Part shown: positions 26,358 through 33,902 of the stretch, piece after piece
Numbering within the stretch: the stretch's first letter is position 1
How the letters are laid out: every line of letters starts with the position of its first letter
NCBI RefSeq assembly: GCF_004745645.1
Contig: NZ_SRMB01000001.1
Location: forward strand, 124,001-188,000
DNA: 64,000 nt
From: Hymenobacter metallicola
GTDB taxonomy: Bacteria > Bacteroidota > Bacteroidia > Cytophagales > Hymenobacteraceae
Direction of reading: 5' to 3'
The notes under the pieces: model-generated
What the model was told of the DNA's origin: nothing
The model's database searches: none
Seen by the model: the letters and a program-made list of their open reading frames with translations, nothing else
Program-made: the position numbers and the translations under genes

Positions 26358-26365
26358 CAAAGGTA
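26358..26365 (-). promoter_or_regulatory. -7 promoter element of ychF
   Basis: TACCTTTG on the minus strand fits the TAnnTTTG consensus, 60 nt before the ychF ATG. It supports the start at 26297 because the upstream open frame would begin inside the promoter. Confidence 0.5.
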
Positions 26366-26430
26366 CGGCTGTTTTTCAAGGAATCCTTGGCGTAACCCGG
26401 CGTAGACTAGCCCCGTCTGCCTCTATCGGT

Positions 26431-26536
26431 CATCCTGTGCCTGCGAAGGCCCCTATTACGCTGGAACGAGTCGTTATTTCGACTATCGTGCTTCCGTGAT
26501 AAGGTCCTTCGCTTTGCGGACGTCAGATCAAGGATG
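26431..26536. repeat. Degenerate intergenic palindrome
   Basis: CATCCT (26431-26436) and GCGAAGG (26443-26449) are matched in inverted order by CCTTCGC (26506-26512) and AGGATG (26531-26536). This differs from the four-copy family described at 18685. It looks like a decayed member of another interspersed element. Confidence 0.4.
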
Positions 26537-26564
26537 GCAGATGAAAAAATGACCGCAGTGCAAC

Positions 26565-26604
26565 AAAAAACGGCGCGCTTCGACCCGAGAGTCAAAGCGC
26601 GCCG
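26565..26604 (-). terminator. Terminator of the DUF3276 gene
   Basis: CGGCGCGCTT (26571-26580) pairs with AAGCGCGCCG (26595-26604). On the minus strand the stem ends in six T (26565-26570). It lies 59 nt after the stop codon. Confidence 0.8.
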
Positions 26605-26662
26605 CGCGAAGGTTCTGACGTACTGAAAAGAGAGTAAAGCAGTGTTTCGCTAAGCTTCGGGG

Positions 26663-27016
26663 CTAGTAGTTGTCGTCGGAGCGGTTGGGGTTGAAGCCGT
26701 TGTCGCCTTCGTAGTTGTCGTAGGCGGGGCGGGGACGGTCCAGCTCGGCTACTTCCTCTTCGGTCAGCAGTTCCTCGCGCACATAATCCACGGCGTCCTG
26801 CAGGGCATCGACAAACTTGGCAAAGTCTTCTTTGTAGAGGAAGATTTTGTGTTTCTCGTAGGAAAACGTGTCATCATCCCGCAGCTTGCGCTTGCTTTCG
26901 GTGATGGTGAGGTAATAGTCCTGACCGCGCGTTGCTTTTACATCGAAAAAGTACGTGCGTTTGCCAGCTTTAATGCGTTGGGAGTAGATTTCTTCCTGAT
27001 CGTGACGGTCTTCCAC
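26663..27016 (-). CDS. DUF3276 / PUR-alpha-like nucleic-acid-binding protein
   Basis: 117 residues starting with GTG at 27016. The core IYSQRIKAGKRTYFFDVKAT followed by DYYLTITESKRKL and KHKIFLYKEDFAKFVDAL is the single PUR repeat of DUF3276, a Bacteroidota/Borrelia family (BpuR) that binds RNA and single-stranded DNA. The acidic, Asn-rich tail (about 95-117) is probably disordered. It is transcribed alone, divergent from a DUF58 gene. The alternative upstream codons reach a stop after eight codons without ATG, so the GTG start is well supported. Confidence 0.9.
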   Translation of the reverse strand: MEDRHDQEEIYSQRIKAGKRTYFFDVKATRGQDYYLTITESKRKLRDDDTFSYEKHKIFLYKEDFAKFVDALQDAVDYVREELLTEEEVAELDRPRPAYDNYEGDNGFNPNRSDDNY

Positions 27017-27129
27017 GGTGCCTTCAAATAGGTTGATTTATTCCAAGATGATTGAATTGCAACCCAAAGTAAAGTGTTCCAGCCGTATATAAAAATATTG
27101 AGGTCAACTTTTTTCCACAAAATGCCGGG

Positions 27130-27137
27130 TATCTTTG
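27130..27137 (+). promoter_or_regulatory. -7 element upstream of the DUF58 gene
   Basis: TATCTTTG fits TAnnTTTG. It would leave a 150-nt leader before the ATG at 27288. A -33 box at the normal distance is not evident, so this is tentative. Confidence 0.35.
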
Positions 27138-27287
27138 TTTAAGGGCGTCCTGCGTTTAGGAGCGGGTTTCTAGGACGGGGAGAAGAAAAAGTTGAGCAAA
27201 TGCTTAAATCTGGATTATATCTAGCAAAGCCTATGTTGACCGTTGCCCCTCGTCGTCCCTTGTCTTCACCACTTTATTTCCTTACCC

Positions 27288-28205
27288 ATGGCCCAACCGC
27301 TTGATCTGGCCGCTGTCCGCTCGTTCGAGAACCTGGAGTTTCTGGCCCGCCAGCTCGTGGAAGGCTTTATCACCGGGTTGCACCAGTCGCCCTACCACGG
27401 CTTTTCGGTGGAATTTTCGGAGCATCGTCTCTATAACCCCGGCGAAAGCACCCGCCACATCGACTGGAAAGTGCTGGCCCGCACGGATAAGCTGTTTGTG
27501 AAGCGCTACGAGGAGGAAACCAACCTGCGCTGCCACATCCTGCTCGACGTGAGCCCGAGCATGTACTATCCGGCCCCCAGCCACGACAAGCTCCGCTTTG
27601 CCGTGCTTTGTACTGCTGCCCTAACGACGCTGTTGCAGAAGCAGCGCGACGCGGTGGGCCTGGTCACGTTTGCCGACCAGATTGAACTGCAAACGCCCGT
27701 GCGCTCTACCTCGTCTCACCGCCATACCCTGCTGCTGACGCTCCAGCAGCTACTGGAGCGGCCGCCCGCCCCACGCCGGGCCACCGACGTGTCGGGGGTG
27801 ATTCACCAGATTGCCCAGCAGATTCCCAAACGCTCGTTGGTGGTGCTTTTCTCCGACATGCTGGGCCGCAACCCCGAGGAGCAAACCGCCAGCCTGGCCG
27901 CCCTGCAGCACCTGCGCCACGCCCAGCACGAGGTGTTGCTATTCCACATCATGGACCGCGCCACCGAGTCGGAGTTTGCCTTTGCCGAGCGGCCCTACTT
28001 GTTCGAAGACGTCGAAACCGGGGAGCAGATCAAGCTGCAGCCGGCCCAGGTGCGCGAGCAGTACCGGGCCGCCATGCAGCAGTACGAGCAGGAGCTGGCC
28101 CTGCGCTGCGGGCAGTACCGCATCGACTTCGTGCCGGTCGATATTCGGGAGCCGTTCGACAAGGTGCTCTATGCCTACTTGGTGAAGCGGGGCAAAGTCC
28201 GGTAG
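27288..28205 (+). CDS. DUF58 domain protein (VWA-like)
   Basis: 305 residues from the ATG at 27288. It has the DUF58 signature RHIDWKVLARTDKLFVK (56-72) and an intact MIDAS-type DVSPS (87-91) followed by a von Willebrand A-like fold. DUF58 proteins accompany MoxR ATPases and are thought to act with them as metal-dependent chaperones or insertases. Here no MoxR gene is adjacent. It is followed by a small zinc-ribbon gene after one base, so the two may be co-transcribed. A second DUF58 gene lies in the Bat operon at 44818. Confidence 0.9.
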   Translation: MAQPLDLAAVRSFENLEFLARQLVEGFITGLHQSPYHGFSVEFSEHRLYNPGESTRHIDWKVLARTDKLFVKRYEEETNLRCHILLDVSPSMYYPAPSHDKLRFAVLCTAALTTLLQKQRDAVGLVTFADQIELQTPVRSTSSHRHTLLLTLQQLLERPPAPRRATDVSGVIHQIAQQIPKRSLVVLFSDMLGRNPEEQTASLAALQHLRHAQHEVLLFHIMDRATESEFAFAERPYLFEDVETGEQIKLQPAQVREQYRAAMQQYEQELALRCGQYRIDFVPVDIREPFDKVLYAYLVKRGKVR

Positions 28206-28206
28206 T

Positions 28207-28464
28207 ATGGCACTCTGGTATTGCCGCGTCTGCGGTCTGGATTACGACTATTCGCCCTGGGGGCCGAATGACGACGAACCCGATTATAGCATCTGCGAGT
28301 GTTGCGGCGCGCAGTTTGGCATTGACGACTACACTGTGTCGGGCGCGCAAGCCTACCGCCGCCAGTGGCTCAGTACCGGCTCTTCCTGGTTTTACCCCAA
28401 GTTGCAGCCCGCCGACTGGCAGTTGGAGGAACAATTGGCCTATGTGCCGGAAAAGTACCGCTAG
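28207..28464 (+). CDS. Small CxxC zinc-ribbon protein
   Basis: 85 residues with two CxxC pairs, YCRVCG (Cys6, Cys9) and CECCG, that should bind one zinc, separated by PWGPNDDEPDYSI. This is a recognisable but functionally unknown bacterial family ('CPVCGY..PPWGEDG..PS..ICPCCG'). It begins one base after the DUF58 stop codon and is probably expressed with it. Confidence 0.75.
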   Translation: MALWYCRVCGLDYDYSPWGPNDDEPDYSICECCGAQFGIDDYTVSGAQAYRRQWLSTGSSWFYPKLQPADWQLEEQLAYVPEKYR

Positions 28465-28497
28465 GGACTTTATAGTACCCGTTAAAAACTTCTGATT

Positions 28498-28713
28498 TTG
28501 ATAGATTACCTCTTTGCACTTCTGTTTCTGTGCTTTCCTTCGGCCCTGATAACGGCCTACATTGCCCACATGAACAACCGCTCCTTGTGGCGCTGGCTGT
28601 TGTTTGGTTTCTGCGTGCCCTTCGTGGCAATTTTTGTGGCCATGATTGTGACCTACTACGACCAGAAGCGGGCCGCGGCCGACAAATCGGACTCCGAACC
28701 AGACCGGCGCTGA
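28498..28713 (+). CDS. Small two-helix membrane protein, TTG start
   Basis: 71 residues if the TTG at 28498 is used; the first ATG (28570) would remove the first membrane helix. Two membrane segments (about 2-22 and 30-52) and a short charged tail. No family recognised. The TGA stop (28711-28713) abuts the TAA of the convergent glycosylase gene with no base between. Confidence 0.5.
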   Translation: MIDYLFALLFLCFPSALITAYIAHMNNRSLWRWLLFGFCVPFVAIFVAMIVTYYDQKRAAADKSDSEPDRR

Positions 28714-29370
28714 TTAGTCCTCCGGCGTGTTGTCCAACGACTGCCACAGGTACTTACTGGCCAGCGTGCGGTAGGGGCGCCAGGGCTCGGCAAGCTCGGT
28801 CATGCGGCGCAGCAGGGCCCGGCCGGTTTCCTGCAGGCCGTAGTGCTTGCGCATGGCATTCTGAATCCCCAAATCTCCTTCGGGAAATACGTCGGGCTGG
28901 TCGAGGGCAAACATTTGCAGCATCTGCGCCGTCCAGCGGCCCACGCCTTTGATCTGCGTCAGGTGCTGGGTAAAGGCTTCGGGGTCGAGCTGGCTGAGTT
29001 GGGCGTGGTCGAGCTGACCTTGCTGGGCAAAGTCGGCAATGGCGCGCAGGTAGCCGGCCTTTTGGCGCGAAATACCCGCCGCCCGCAGTTCTTCATCGGA
29101 GAGTTGCAGCAACACGGCTGGCTCGGGGTAGCCGTCGGGCAGAAATAGGGCCTGTACTTTCTTCCAGATGGCGGCCGCCGCCTTGGTGGAAATCTGCTGG
29201 CTCACGATGGCCCGCAGCAAGGCCAGATACAAGTCCTCGTGGGGGCGGGGCTCAATGGGGCGGCCCCGGGCAATAAGGCCAGCCAGCACGGTATCGGCCT
29301 GGGTTAAGTGGTCCAGGGCTTGCGCCGGCGAATAGGCTGGCAGGGCGGAGTTCAGCTTAGGTTCGGTCAC
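28714..29370 (-). CDS. DNA-3-methyladenine glycosylase II family (HhH-GPD)
   Basis: 218 residues. It contains the helix-hairpin-helix IKGVGRWTAQMLQMFAL and the catalytic Asp166 in FPEGDLGIQNAM, typical of the AlkA family without the N-terminal AlkA domain (yeast MAG1-like length). It should excise alkylated purines in base-excision repair. No iron-sulphur cysteines, unlike the EndoIII branch. It overlaps the end of the upstream phosphoesterase gene by 14 nt, so the pair is an operon. Confidence 0.92.
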   Translation of the reverse strand: MTEPKLNSALPAYSPAQALDHLTQADTVLAGLIARGRPIEPRPHEDLYLALLRAIVSQQISTKAAAAIWKKVQALFLPDGYPEPAVLLQLSDEELRAAGISRQKAGYLRAIADFAQQGQLDHAQLSQLDPEAFTQHLTQIKGVGRWTAQMLQMFALDQPDVFPEGDLGIQNAMRKHYGLQETGRALLRRMTELAEPWRPYRTLASKYLWQSLDNTPED

Positions 29371-30013
29371 TGTCGATGGGATGAGTAGGCACGGAAATTA
29401 CGTGGAACACGTCCCCGTCTGGTCGAATTTTCACCCCGGTCAGGGCCCGGCCATACACGGCGCCGGTATCAATGTTGAGCACGTGGTGAATCGGGTCGAA
29501 GTCGGGGCGGCCAGAAGTAGGCGTGTGGCCGATAATCTGCAGCTTGCCAATGTTGCGCAGCAGTCCGCGCCGCCACAAGATTCCGTCCGGGTTGTCTTCG
29601 TTCAGCGGGTCGGGCGTATCGGCCAGGCCCGCGTGGCTGACAAAGACGTGGTCATTTTCCCAGAACAAGGGTCGTTGCAGTAGCCAGGGCAAATGGCTGG
29701 CCAGTAACTCCTGGTGGAGGCTGTATTGCGCCAGCGTGTGGCGGCCGCCCCACTGCAGCCAGTTGGGATAAGGACCCTGCGGACCGTAGTGGCGCGTCAT
29801 GCCCATTTCGTGGTTGCCTTTCAGAAAAACCGTTTGCTGCGGGTGTTTTTCGCTCAGGCTCATGGCCAGCCCCACCGTATCGGGGGCAAAGTTGCCCCGG
29901 TCCATTAGGTCGCCGACCTGAATCAGGAGCTCCTGCTCGGGCTGCCAGTGCTGAATCAGCTCCAGAAACGTGTGGTAGCAGCCGTGCACATCACCAATTA
30001 CAAACAGATTCAT
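29357..30013 (-). CDS. PPP-family metallophosphoesterase (ApaH/PrpE-like serine/threonine phosphatase)
   Basis: 218 residues from the ATG at 30013. The three PPP blocks are in place: GDVHG (7-11), GDLMDRG (near 34-40) and GNHE (near 66-69), followed by the His-containing VSHAGL and IIGHTP motifs that complete the two-metal centre. Substrate could be a phosphoprotein or a dinucleoside polyphosphate, and the sequence does not decide. It is the first gene of an operon with the alkylation-repair glycosylase. Confidence 0.9.
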   Translation of the reverse strand: MNLFVIGDVHGCYHTFLELIQHWQPEQELLIQVGDLMDRGNFAPDTVGLAMSLSEKHPQQTVFLKGNHEMGMTRHYGPQGPYPNWLQWGGRHTLAQYSLHQELLASHLPWLLQRPLFWENDHVFVSHAGLADTPDPLNEDNPDGILWRRGLLRNIGKLQIIGHTPTSGRPDFDPIHHVLNIDTGAVYGRALTGVKIRPDGDVFHVISVPTHPIDSDRT

Positions 30014-30186
30014 AGGGTAGACCGGGAGCTGACGGACGACAGAAGCCACGGGGCTGGGCCGCCACGGGGCAAAGATGCTAGTAAGTTCTTAGTTGTAAGT
30101 TTACGCCGAAGGTTATTTCCCCGCTGCGCAGGCAGAAGAGGCCATAACAGGGGCAAAAGCCAGCCGGCTCCCGTAGAATTCCCGGG

Positions 30187-30216
30187 TTGATTCCGTTACC
30201 CGCCACGCTAAATTCG
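30187..30216 (+). promoter_or_regulatory. nhaA promoter, candidate leaderless
   Basis: TTG (30187-30189), 19-nt spacer, TAAATTCG (30209-30216), then only five bases before the ATG at 30222. The match to TTG-N19-TAnnTTTG is good (one change, T to C). Transcription would begin at or next to the start codon. Confidence 0.55.
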
Positions 30217-30221
30217 CTCTA

Positions 30222-31400
30222 ATGCCGCTACGCAAAATACTGGTGCCTATCCGGGAGCTTTCGGAAAGTGGGAAGCTTTCGGGTTTGCTGCTGCTCGTAG
30301 CAACGCTGCTGTCCATGCTGGTTAGCAATTCTGGCTGGGCCAGTCACTACCGGCATTTTTGGGAAACGTCGTTGGGCTGGGGGCCCTTGGTCAAGACCAC
30401 AGCTCACTGGGTGGATGACGGCCTGATGGTGGTATTTTTCTTTTCCGTAGGCCTGGAAATCAAGCGGGAAGTGCTCTACGGGGAATTGACGGATTTTCGC
30501 CAGGCCCTGCTGCCGATTCTGGCCGCGGCCGGTGGAGTGGCCGTACCGGCCGGACTTTACCTGCTCTTCAACGCCGGTACGGCCACTAGCCAGGGTTGGG
30601 CCGTGCCTACGGCCACCGACATTGCCTTTTCGCTGGGCATCCTCTCGTTGCTGGGCGAAAAAGTGCCCCCCAGCCTGCGCATCTTCCTCACGGCCCTGGC
30701 TATTATCGACGATCTGATAGCCGTAGTTATCATTGCCCTGTTTTACACGGCCGAGCTGCAGACCACGTATTTGCTGGCTGCTGGGGCCATCCTGGCGGTG
30801 TTAGCAGGGCTCAACCGGTTAAGAGTGAGCTGGCTGCCCTTATACTTTCTGTTGGGTATTGGCCTGTGGTTTTTCGTGCTCAAATCCGGGGTGCACGCCA
30901 CTATTGCCGGCGTACTACTGGCCCTGACCATTCCCACCGATGCCATTGAGCGGTTGGAAGCTTCCCTGCACAAACCCATTAGCTACCTGATTCTGCCCAT
31001 TTTTGCCCTGGCCAACACGGCCATCGTCATATCCGCCGAGTCGGTCGGCCAGTTGCTTAGTCCGCTTGGTCTGGGTATTGGCCTGGGGTTGCTGCTGGGC
31101 AAGCCGCTCGGGATTTTCGGGGCCACCTGGCTGGCCGTCAAAGCCGGAATTTCTGCGTTGCCGGAGCGTGTAACGTGGTTTAAACTGCTGGGCCTGGGCT
31201 TTACGGCCGGTATTGGCTTTACCATGGCCATCTTCATTGCCAATCTGTCGTTCACAGACCCCAACCGGATTGACCTGGCCAAGATTGCCGTCATAACGGG
31301 CTCCTTGCTGGCGGCTTTGGTCGGGATGCTGGTGCTGCACCTGGCCGACAAGGCCGACGACAGCCCCGCTGCCGCCGACCTTGTTATTGAGCCGGAATAG
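30222..31400 (+). CDS. nhaA: Na+/H+ antiporter NhaA
   Basis: 392 residues with about twelve membrane segments. The transport residues fall at exactly the E. coli numbering: Asp133 in ATDIAFSLG and the Asp163-Asp164 pair in AIIDDL. It exchanges internal Na+ (or Li+) for external protons at the inner membrane and is needed at high salt and alkaline pH. It is a single gene with its own promoter, convergent with the threonine aldolase gene five bases away. Confidence 0.97.
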   Translation: MPLRKILVPIRELSESGKLSGLLLLVATLLSMLVSNSGWASHYRHFWETSLGWGPLVKTTAHWVDDGLMVVFFFSVGLEIKREVLYGELTDFRQALLPILAAAGGVAVPAGLYLLFNAGTATSQGWAVPTATDIAFSLGILSLLGEKVPPSLRIFLTALAIIDDLIAVVIIALFYTAELQTTYLLAAGAILAVLAGLNRLRVSWLPLYFLLGIGLWFFVLKSGVHATIAGVLLALTIPTDAIERLEASLHKPISYLILPIFALANTAIVISAESVGQLLSPLGLGIGLGLLLGKPLGIFGATWLAVKAGISALPERVTWFKLLGLGFTAGIGFTMAIFIANLSFTDPNRIDLAKIAVITGSLLAALVGMLVLHLADKADDSPAAADLVIEPE

Positions 31401-31405
31401 CCTGC

Positions 31406-32446
31406 CTAGGCGGGCACGCTCAGCTCCTGCAGAGTAGTTTTTACCCGCTCAATCATCGTGTCGTCCACGTCGAGGTGGGTCACGAAGCGAATCATCTGGG
31501 GGCCAAATGACGAGGCCCGAATTCCTTGCTGCTCGAGCTGAGCCAGGAAAGCATCCGCCGGCATCTCGTCGCGGAGGCGGAAAATAGCCAGGTTCGTTTC
31601 GATAGGCAGGACTTCGGCCACGTAGGGCTGGGCCGCCAATACGGCGCCCAGCTCCTGAGCCCGGCGGTGGTCATCGGCCAGGCGCTCCACATTGTGTTCT
31701 AGCGCGTAGAGGCCCGCGGCGGCCAGAATACCGGCTTGGCGCATGCCCCCGCCCATCACCTTGCGGATACGGCGGCACTTGTGGATAAAGGCTTTGCTGC
31801 CCAGCAGCACCGAGCCTACCGGCGTGCCCAGGCCTTTGGACAAACACACCGAAATCGAGTCGAAATACTGGCCATAGTCTTCGGCTTTCTGCCCGGTAGC
31901 TACCAGGGCGTTAAAAATTCGGGCCCCATCGAGGTGCAAGGCCAGGCCGCGGCGCTTCGCCACTTCGGCGATGCTGGCAAGGGCTTCCATCGAGTAGCAG
32001 CTGCCCCCGCCCCGGTTGCTGGTATTTTCCAGGCAGATCAGGTTGGAAGTGGGGTAGTGCACGTTGTTGGCGGGCCGGATGGCCGCTTCCACCTGCGCGG
32101 CCGTTACCCGGCCCCGGTCGCCGGGCAGCAGGGCCATCGAGGCCCCCGAGTGAAAGGCAATGCCGCCCACTTCCCACAAATACACGTGGGCCGTTTGCTC
32201 GCAGATAACTTCCGACAGCGGCTCGGTGTGGGCCTTGATGGCAATCTGGTTGGTCATGGTGCCGGAGGGGCAAAACAAGCCCGCCTCGAGGCCAAAGCGG
32301 GCCGCCGAAACCTCCTCCAGTTCGCGCACGGTGGGATCTTCCTCGTACACGTCGTCGCCGGTAGGGGCGTGGAGCATGGCCTGCAGCATGGCCGCTGACG
32401 GGCGCGTAACGGTGTCGGAGCGTAAATCGATAATGGGTTCAGACAT
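31406..32446 (-). CDS. ltaE: Low-specificity L-threonine aldolase
   Basis: 346 residues, PLP-dependent fold type I. N-terminal IDLRSDTVTRPS is the family hallmark, the phosphate loop lies at SGTMTNQIA, Asp in HLDGARI contacts the pyridine nitrogen, and the PLP lysine is Lys204 in SVCLSKGLGTPVGS. It cleaves L-threonine and L-allo-threonine to glycine and acetaldehyde in the cytoplasm. It is a single gene. Confidence 0.95.
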   Translation of the reverse strand: MSEPIIDLRSDTVTRPSAAMLQAMLHAPTGDDVYEEDPTVRELEEVSAARFGLEAGLFCPSGTMTNQIAIKAHTEPLSEVICEQTAHVYLWEVGGIAFHSGASMALLPGDRGRVTAAQVEAAIRPANNVHYPTSNLICLENTSNRGGGSCYSMEALASIAEVAKRRGLALHLDGARIFNALVATGQKAEDYGQYFDSISVCLSKGLGTPVGSVLLGSKAFIHKCRRIRKVMGGGMRQAGILAAAGLYALEHNVERLADDHRRAQELGAVLAAQPYVAEVLPIETNLAIFRLRDEMPADAFLAQLEQQGIRASSFGPQMIRFVTHLDVDDTMIERVKTTLQELSVPA

Positions 32447-32520
32447 GGGCTAGGGGCAAAGTGAAGGCGAAGAAGAACAGGAAGAAGTAATACACTGTTT
32501 CCCGATTCAAAAATAAGACT

Positions 32521-32528
32521 TACTTTTG
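32521..32528 (+). promoter_or_regulatory. -7 promoter element of the small basic protein gene
   Basis: TACTTTTG fits TAnnTTTG exactly, 35 nt before the ATG at 32564. A TTTC about 19 nt upstream may serve as a weak -33 box. Confidence 0.5.
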
Positions 32529-32563
32529 CCCCTCCTTTACAAAAAGACTTAACCGACCCGGAT

Positions 32564-32737
32564 ATGAGCGTCACCCGACTGAAGCGTAAGCACCGCAAGA
32601 ACATTGCGCGCGCCAATAACAAGCAGCGCATCATCAAGCAATTGCTGCTGACCCCCGTTCTGAAGAACGTGGACCTGGATGAACTGAAGTCCCGCTTCAA
32701 CGGCGGCACCACTTCGACCACCACTACTGAAGCATAA
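32564..32737 (+). CDS. Small conserved basic protein
   Basis: 57 residues, too short for most ORF cut-offs. The first 25 residues are strongly basic (MSVTRLKRKHRKNIARANNK), followed by a short amphipathic segment (LLLTPVLKNVDLDELKSRF) and a Thr-rich tail. I recall similar uncharacterised small proteins in other Cytophagales; the basic character suggests RNA or ribosome contact, which is inference. It has a good promoter upstream and its own transcript end: a hairpin, a possible structured RNA and a strong terminator follow. Confidence 0.7.
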   Translation: MSVTRLKRKHRKNIARANNKQRIIKQLLLTPVLKNVDLDELKSRFNGGTTSTTTTEA

Positions 32738-32861
32738 GTGCTTGGCATCGTAAAGATGCCAACCGCCCGTAAGCCACACCGGTGAGCAGGCAGAAATTCC
32801 AGGTCGGAAAGCGCCCGTACAGCGGCCCGCTCTCCGCGTCGGTGTGTTTCAAGTAGACCTA
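32738..32861 (+). ncRNA. Candidate structured RNA of unknown class
   Basis: Three nested or successive stems can be drawn: TTGGCATC/GATGCCAA (32742-32749 with 32755-32762), CACACCG/CGGTGTG (32775-32781 with 32840-32846) and, inside the latter, GAGCAGGC/GCCCGCTC with one A.C mismatch (32784-32791 with 32825-32832). The apex holds a TTCC/GGAA hairpin. A very strong terminator follows directly. It does not fit SRP RNA, tmRNA, RNase P or a riboswitch I know. It may also be just the 3' UTR of the small basic protein. Confidence 0.35.
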
Positions 32862-32899
32862 CAACAAGCGCCTTTCTCCGCGGAGAAAGGCGCTTGTTG
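32862..32899 (+). terminator. Perfect 19-bp palindromic terminator
   Basis: Two perfectly complementary 19-base arms (32862-32880 and 32881-32899) with no unpaired loop base beyond the CG centre. It ends the transcript of the small basic protein and the candidate RNA. Confidence 0.75.
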
Positions 32900-32961
32900 C
32901 GTTTGTGCTAGCATCGTTTTTGTTGCGGGGCAGAGGCCGCCTTCCTCTTAGCAGCCCGCTT

Positions 32962-33126
32962 TGTCGTGCCCCCGCGAAGAGGCACGAGGAAGACATCCGT
33001 ACTCCGAAAGGTGCTGAGCCTATTAATGTGAAAAGCCCTAACGTCTACTCAGGCGTTAGGGCTTTTGGGTAAAAGGACGTTGGTGGCTAACAGCGGACGG
33101 ATGGCCGCGCTTTGCTCGCCATGACA
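32962..33126 (+). repeat. Intergenic palindromic element, copy B
   Basis: Inner hairpin arms AAAAGCCCTAACG (33031-33043) and its complement (33054-33066). The right half CAGCGGACGGATGGCC.. GCTCGCCATGAC (33091-33124) is the best-preserved outer arm of the family, whereas the left arm has partly decayed (ACATCCGT). It lies between convergent genes and has the same orientation as copies A, C and D. Confidence 0.85.
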
Positions 33127-33189
33127 CGAAAACGCAGGCTGGTGCTGGCCCCGCGGTATCACGTGCCCTTGGCCGGTACCCGAGTCGGC

Positions 33190-33696
33190 TTACCGCACGG
33201 CGGCGCGCAACCCCAGTTCAATAGCTTGCAGGTCCTGCACTTTGCCATCGGCTACTGCAAAGCGCAGCATCGTCCGGACTTTATGAAAGCCGTGCATGCC
33301 GGCTGCGCCCGGGTTTAGGTGCAAAAGGCCTAGCTTGGGGTCGGGCATTACTTTCAGAATGTGGGAATGGCCGGAAATAAACAGGCCGGGCCGCTCCTGC
33401 GCCACCAAGGAGCGGGCGGCGGGCGAATAGTGACCGGGGTAGCCACCGATGTGGGTCATGAGCACGTGCAGACCCTCAATCTCAAAATTTTGCACGAGGG
33501 GCTGGGTCTGGCGCACGTCGCGGCCGTCGATGTTGCCGTACACCCCCCGCAGCGGCGCCACGGTCTCGAGGGCCTCAATTACGGCGGCGGTGCCAAAGTC
33601 GCCCGCGTGCCAGATTTCGTCACATCCTTGCAGGTGGTGCAGGATGCGCTCATCCCAGTAGCTGTGGGTGTCCGAAAGTAAACCGATTTTTCTCAT
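33190..33696 (-). CDS. YfcE/MJ0936-type metallophosphoesterase
   Basis: 168 residues. Motifs for the two-metal site are LLSDTHSYWD (residues 6-15), HAGDFG, GNIDGRD, LMTHIGGYP and SGHSHI, all in the normal order. Family members hydrolyse small phosphodiesters such as 2',3'-cyclic nucleotides or bis-p-nitrophenyl phosphate; the natural substrate is unknown. It is a single gene, divergent from a Nudix hydrolase. Confidence 0.9.
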   Translation of the reverse strand: MRKIGLLSDTHSYWDERILHHLQGCDEIWHAGDFGTAAVIEALETVAPLRGVYGNIDGRDVRQTQPLVQNFEIEGLHVLMTHIGGYPGHYSPAARSLVAQERPGLFISGHSHILKVMPDPKLGLLHLNPGAAGMHGFHKVRTMLRFAVADGKVQDLQAIELGLRAAVR

Positions 33697-33902
33697 TGCT
33701 GCGTAAAAGTAGAGCTAGTCTGAAGCTTACGATAAATCCTGGTTTTGGAAATACACCGTTGGGCTACAGCCCGGCAACAGAACCGGCTGCATCCCGTATC
33801 TTGCCCAGCTTTACCCGATTTCCGTTTGCCGATTTTTATGCTGTGTTTTGCAATGGACCTCGGCGCCACTTCCTCATTTTCTGCCCCTCTGATTACCCTG
33901 CG

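Larger units (their letters stand above)
26298..26662. other. Intergenic region: ychF leader, degenerate repeat, terminator
   Basis: 365 bases containing the ychF leader and -7 element (26358-26365, minus strand), a degenerate palindromic element (26431-26536) and the terminator of the DUF3276 gene (26565-26604). No gene seen. Confidence 0.6.
32738..33189. other. Intergenic region: candidate RNA, terminator, repeat copy B
   Basis: 452 bases without a protein gene. From left to right: candidate structured RNA (32738-32861), terminator (32862-32899), then the palindromic element copy B (32962-33126) and the end of the convergent phosphoesterase gene. Confidence 0.7.

Noticed and set aside
32774..32847. 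SRP (4.5S) RNA
   Set aside because: The CAGGUC-GGAA string resembles the SRP apex, but the 3' side of the asymmetric loop (AGCAG or GUAGCAAG) is missing and spacing does not fit.
32783..32857. 24-codon GTG-initiated frame in the same region
   Set aside because: Too short to support, and the stems explain the base pairing better than coding.
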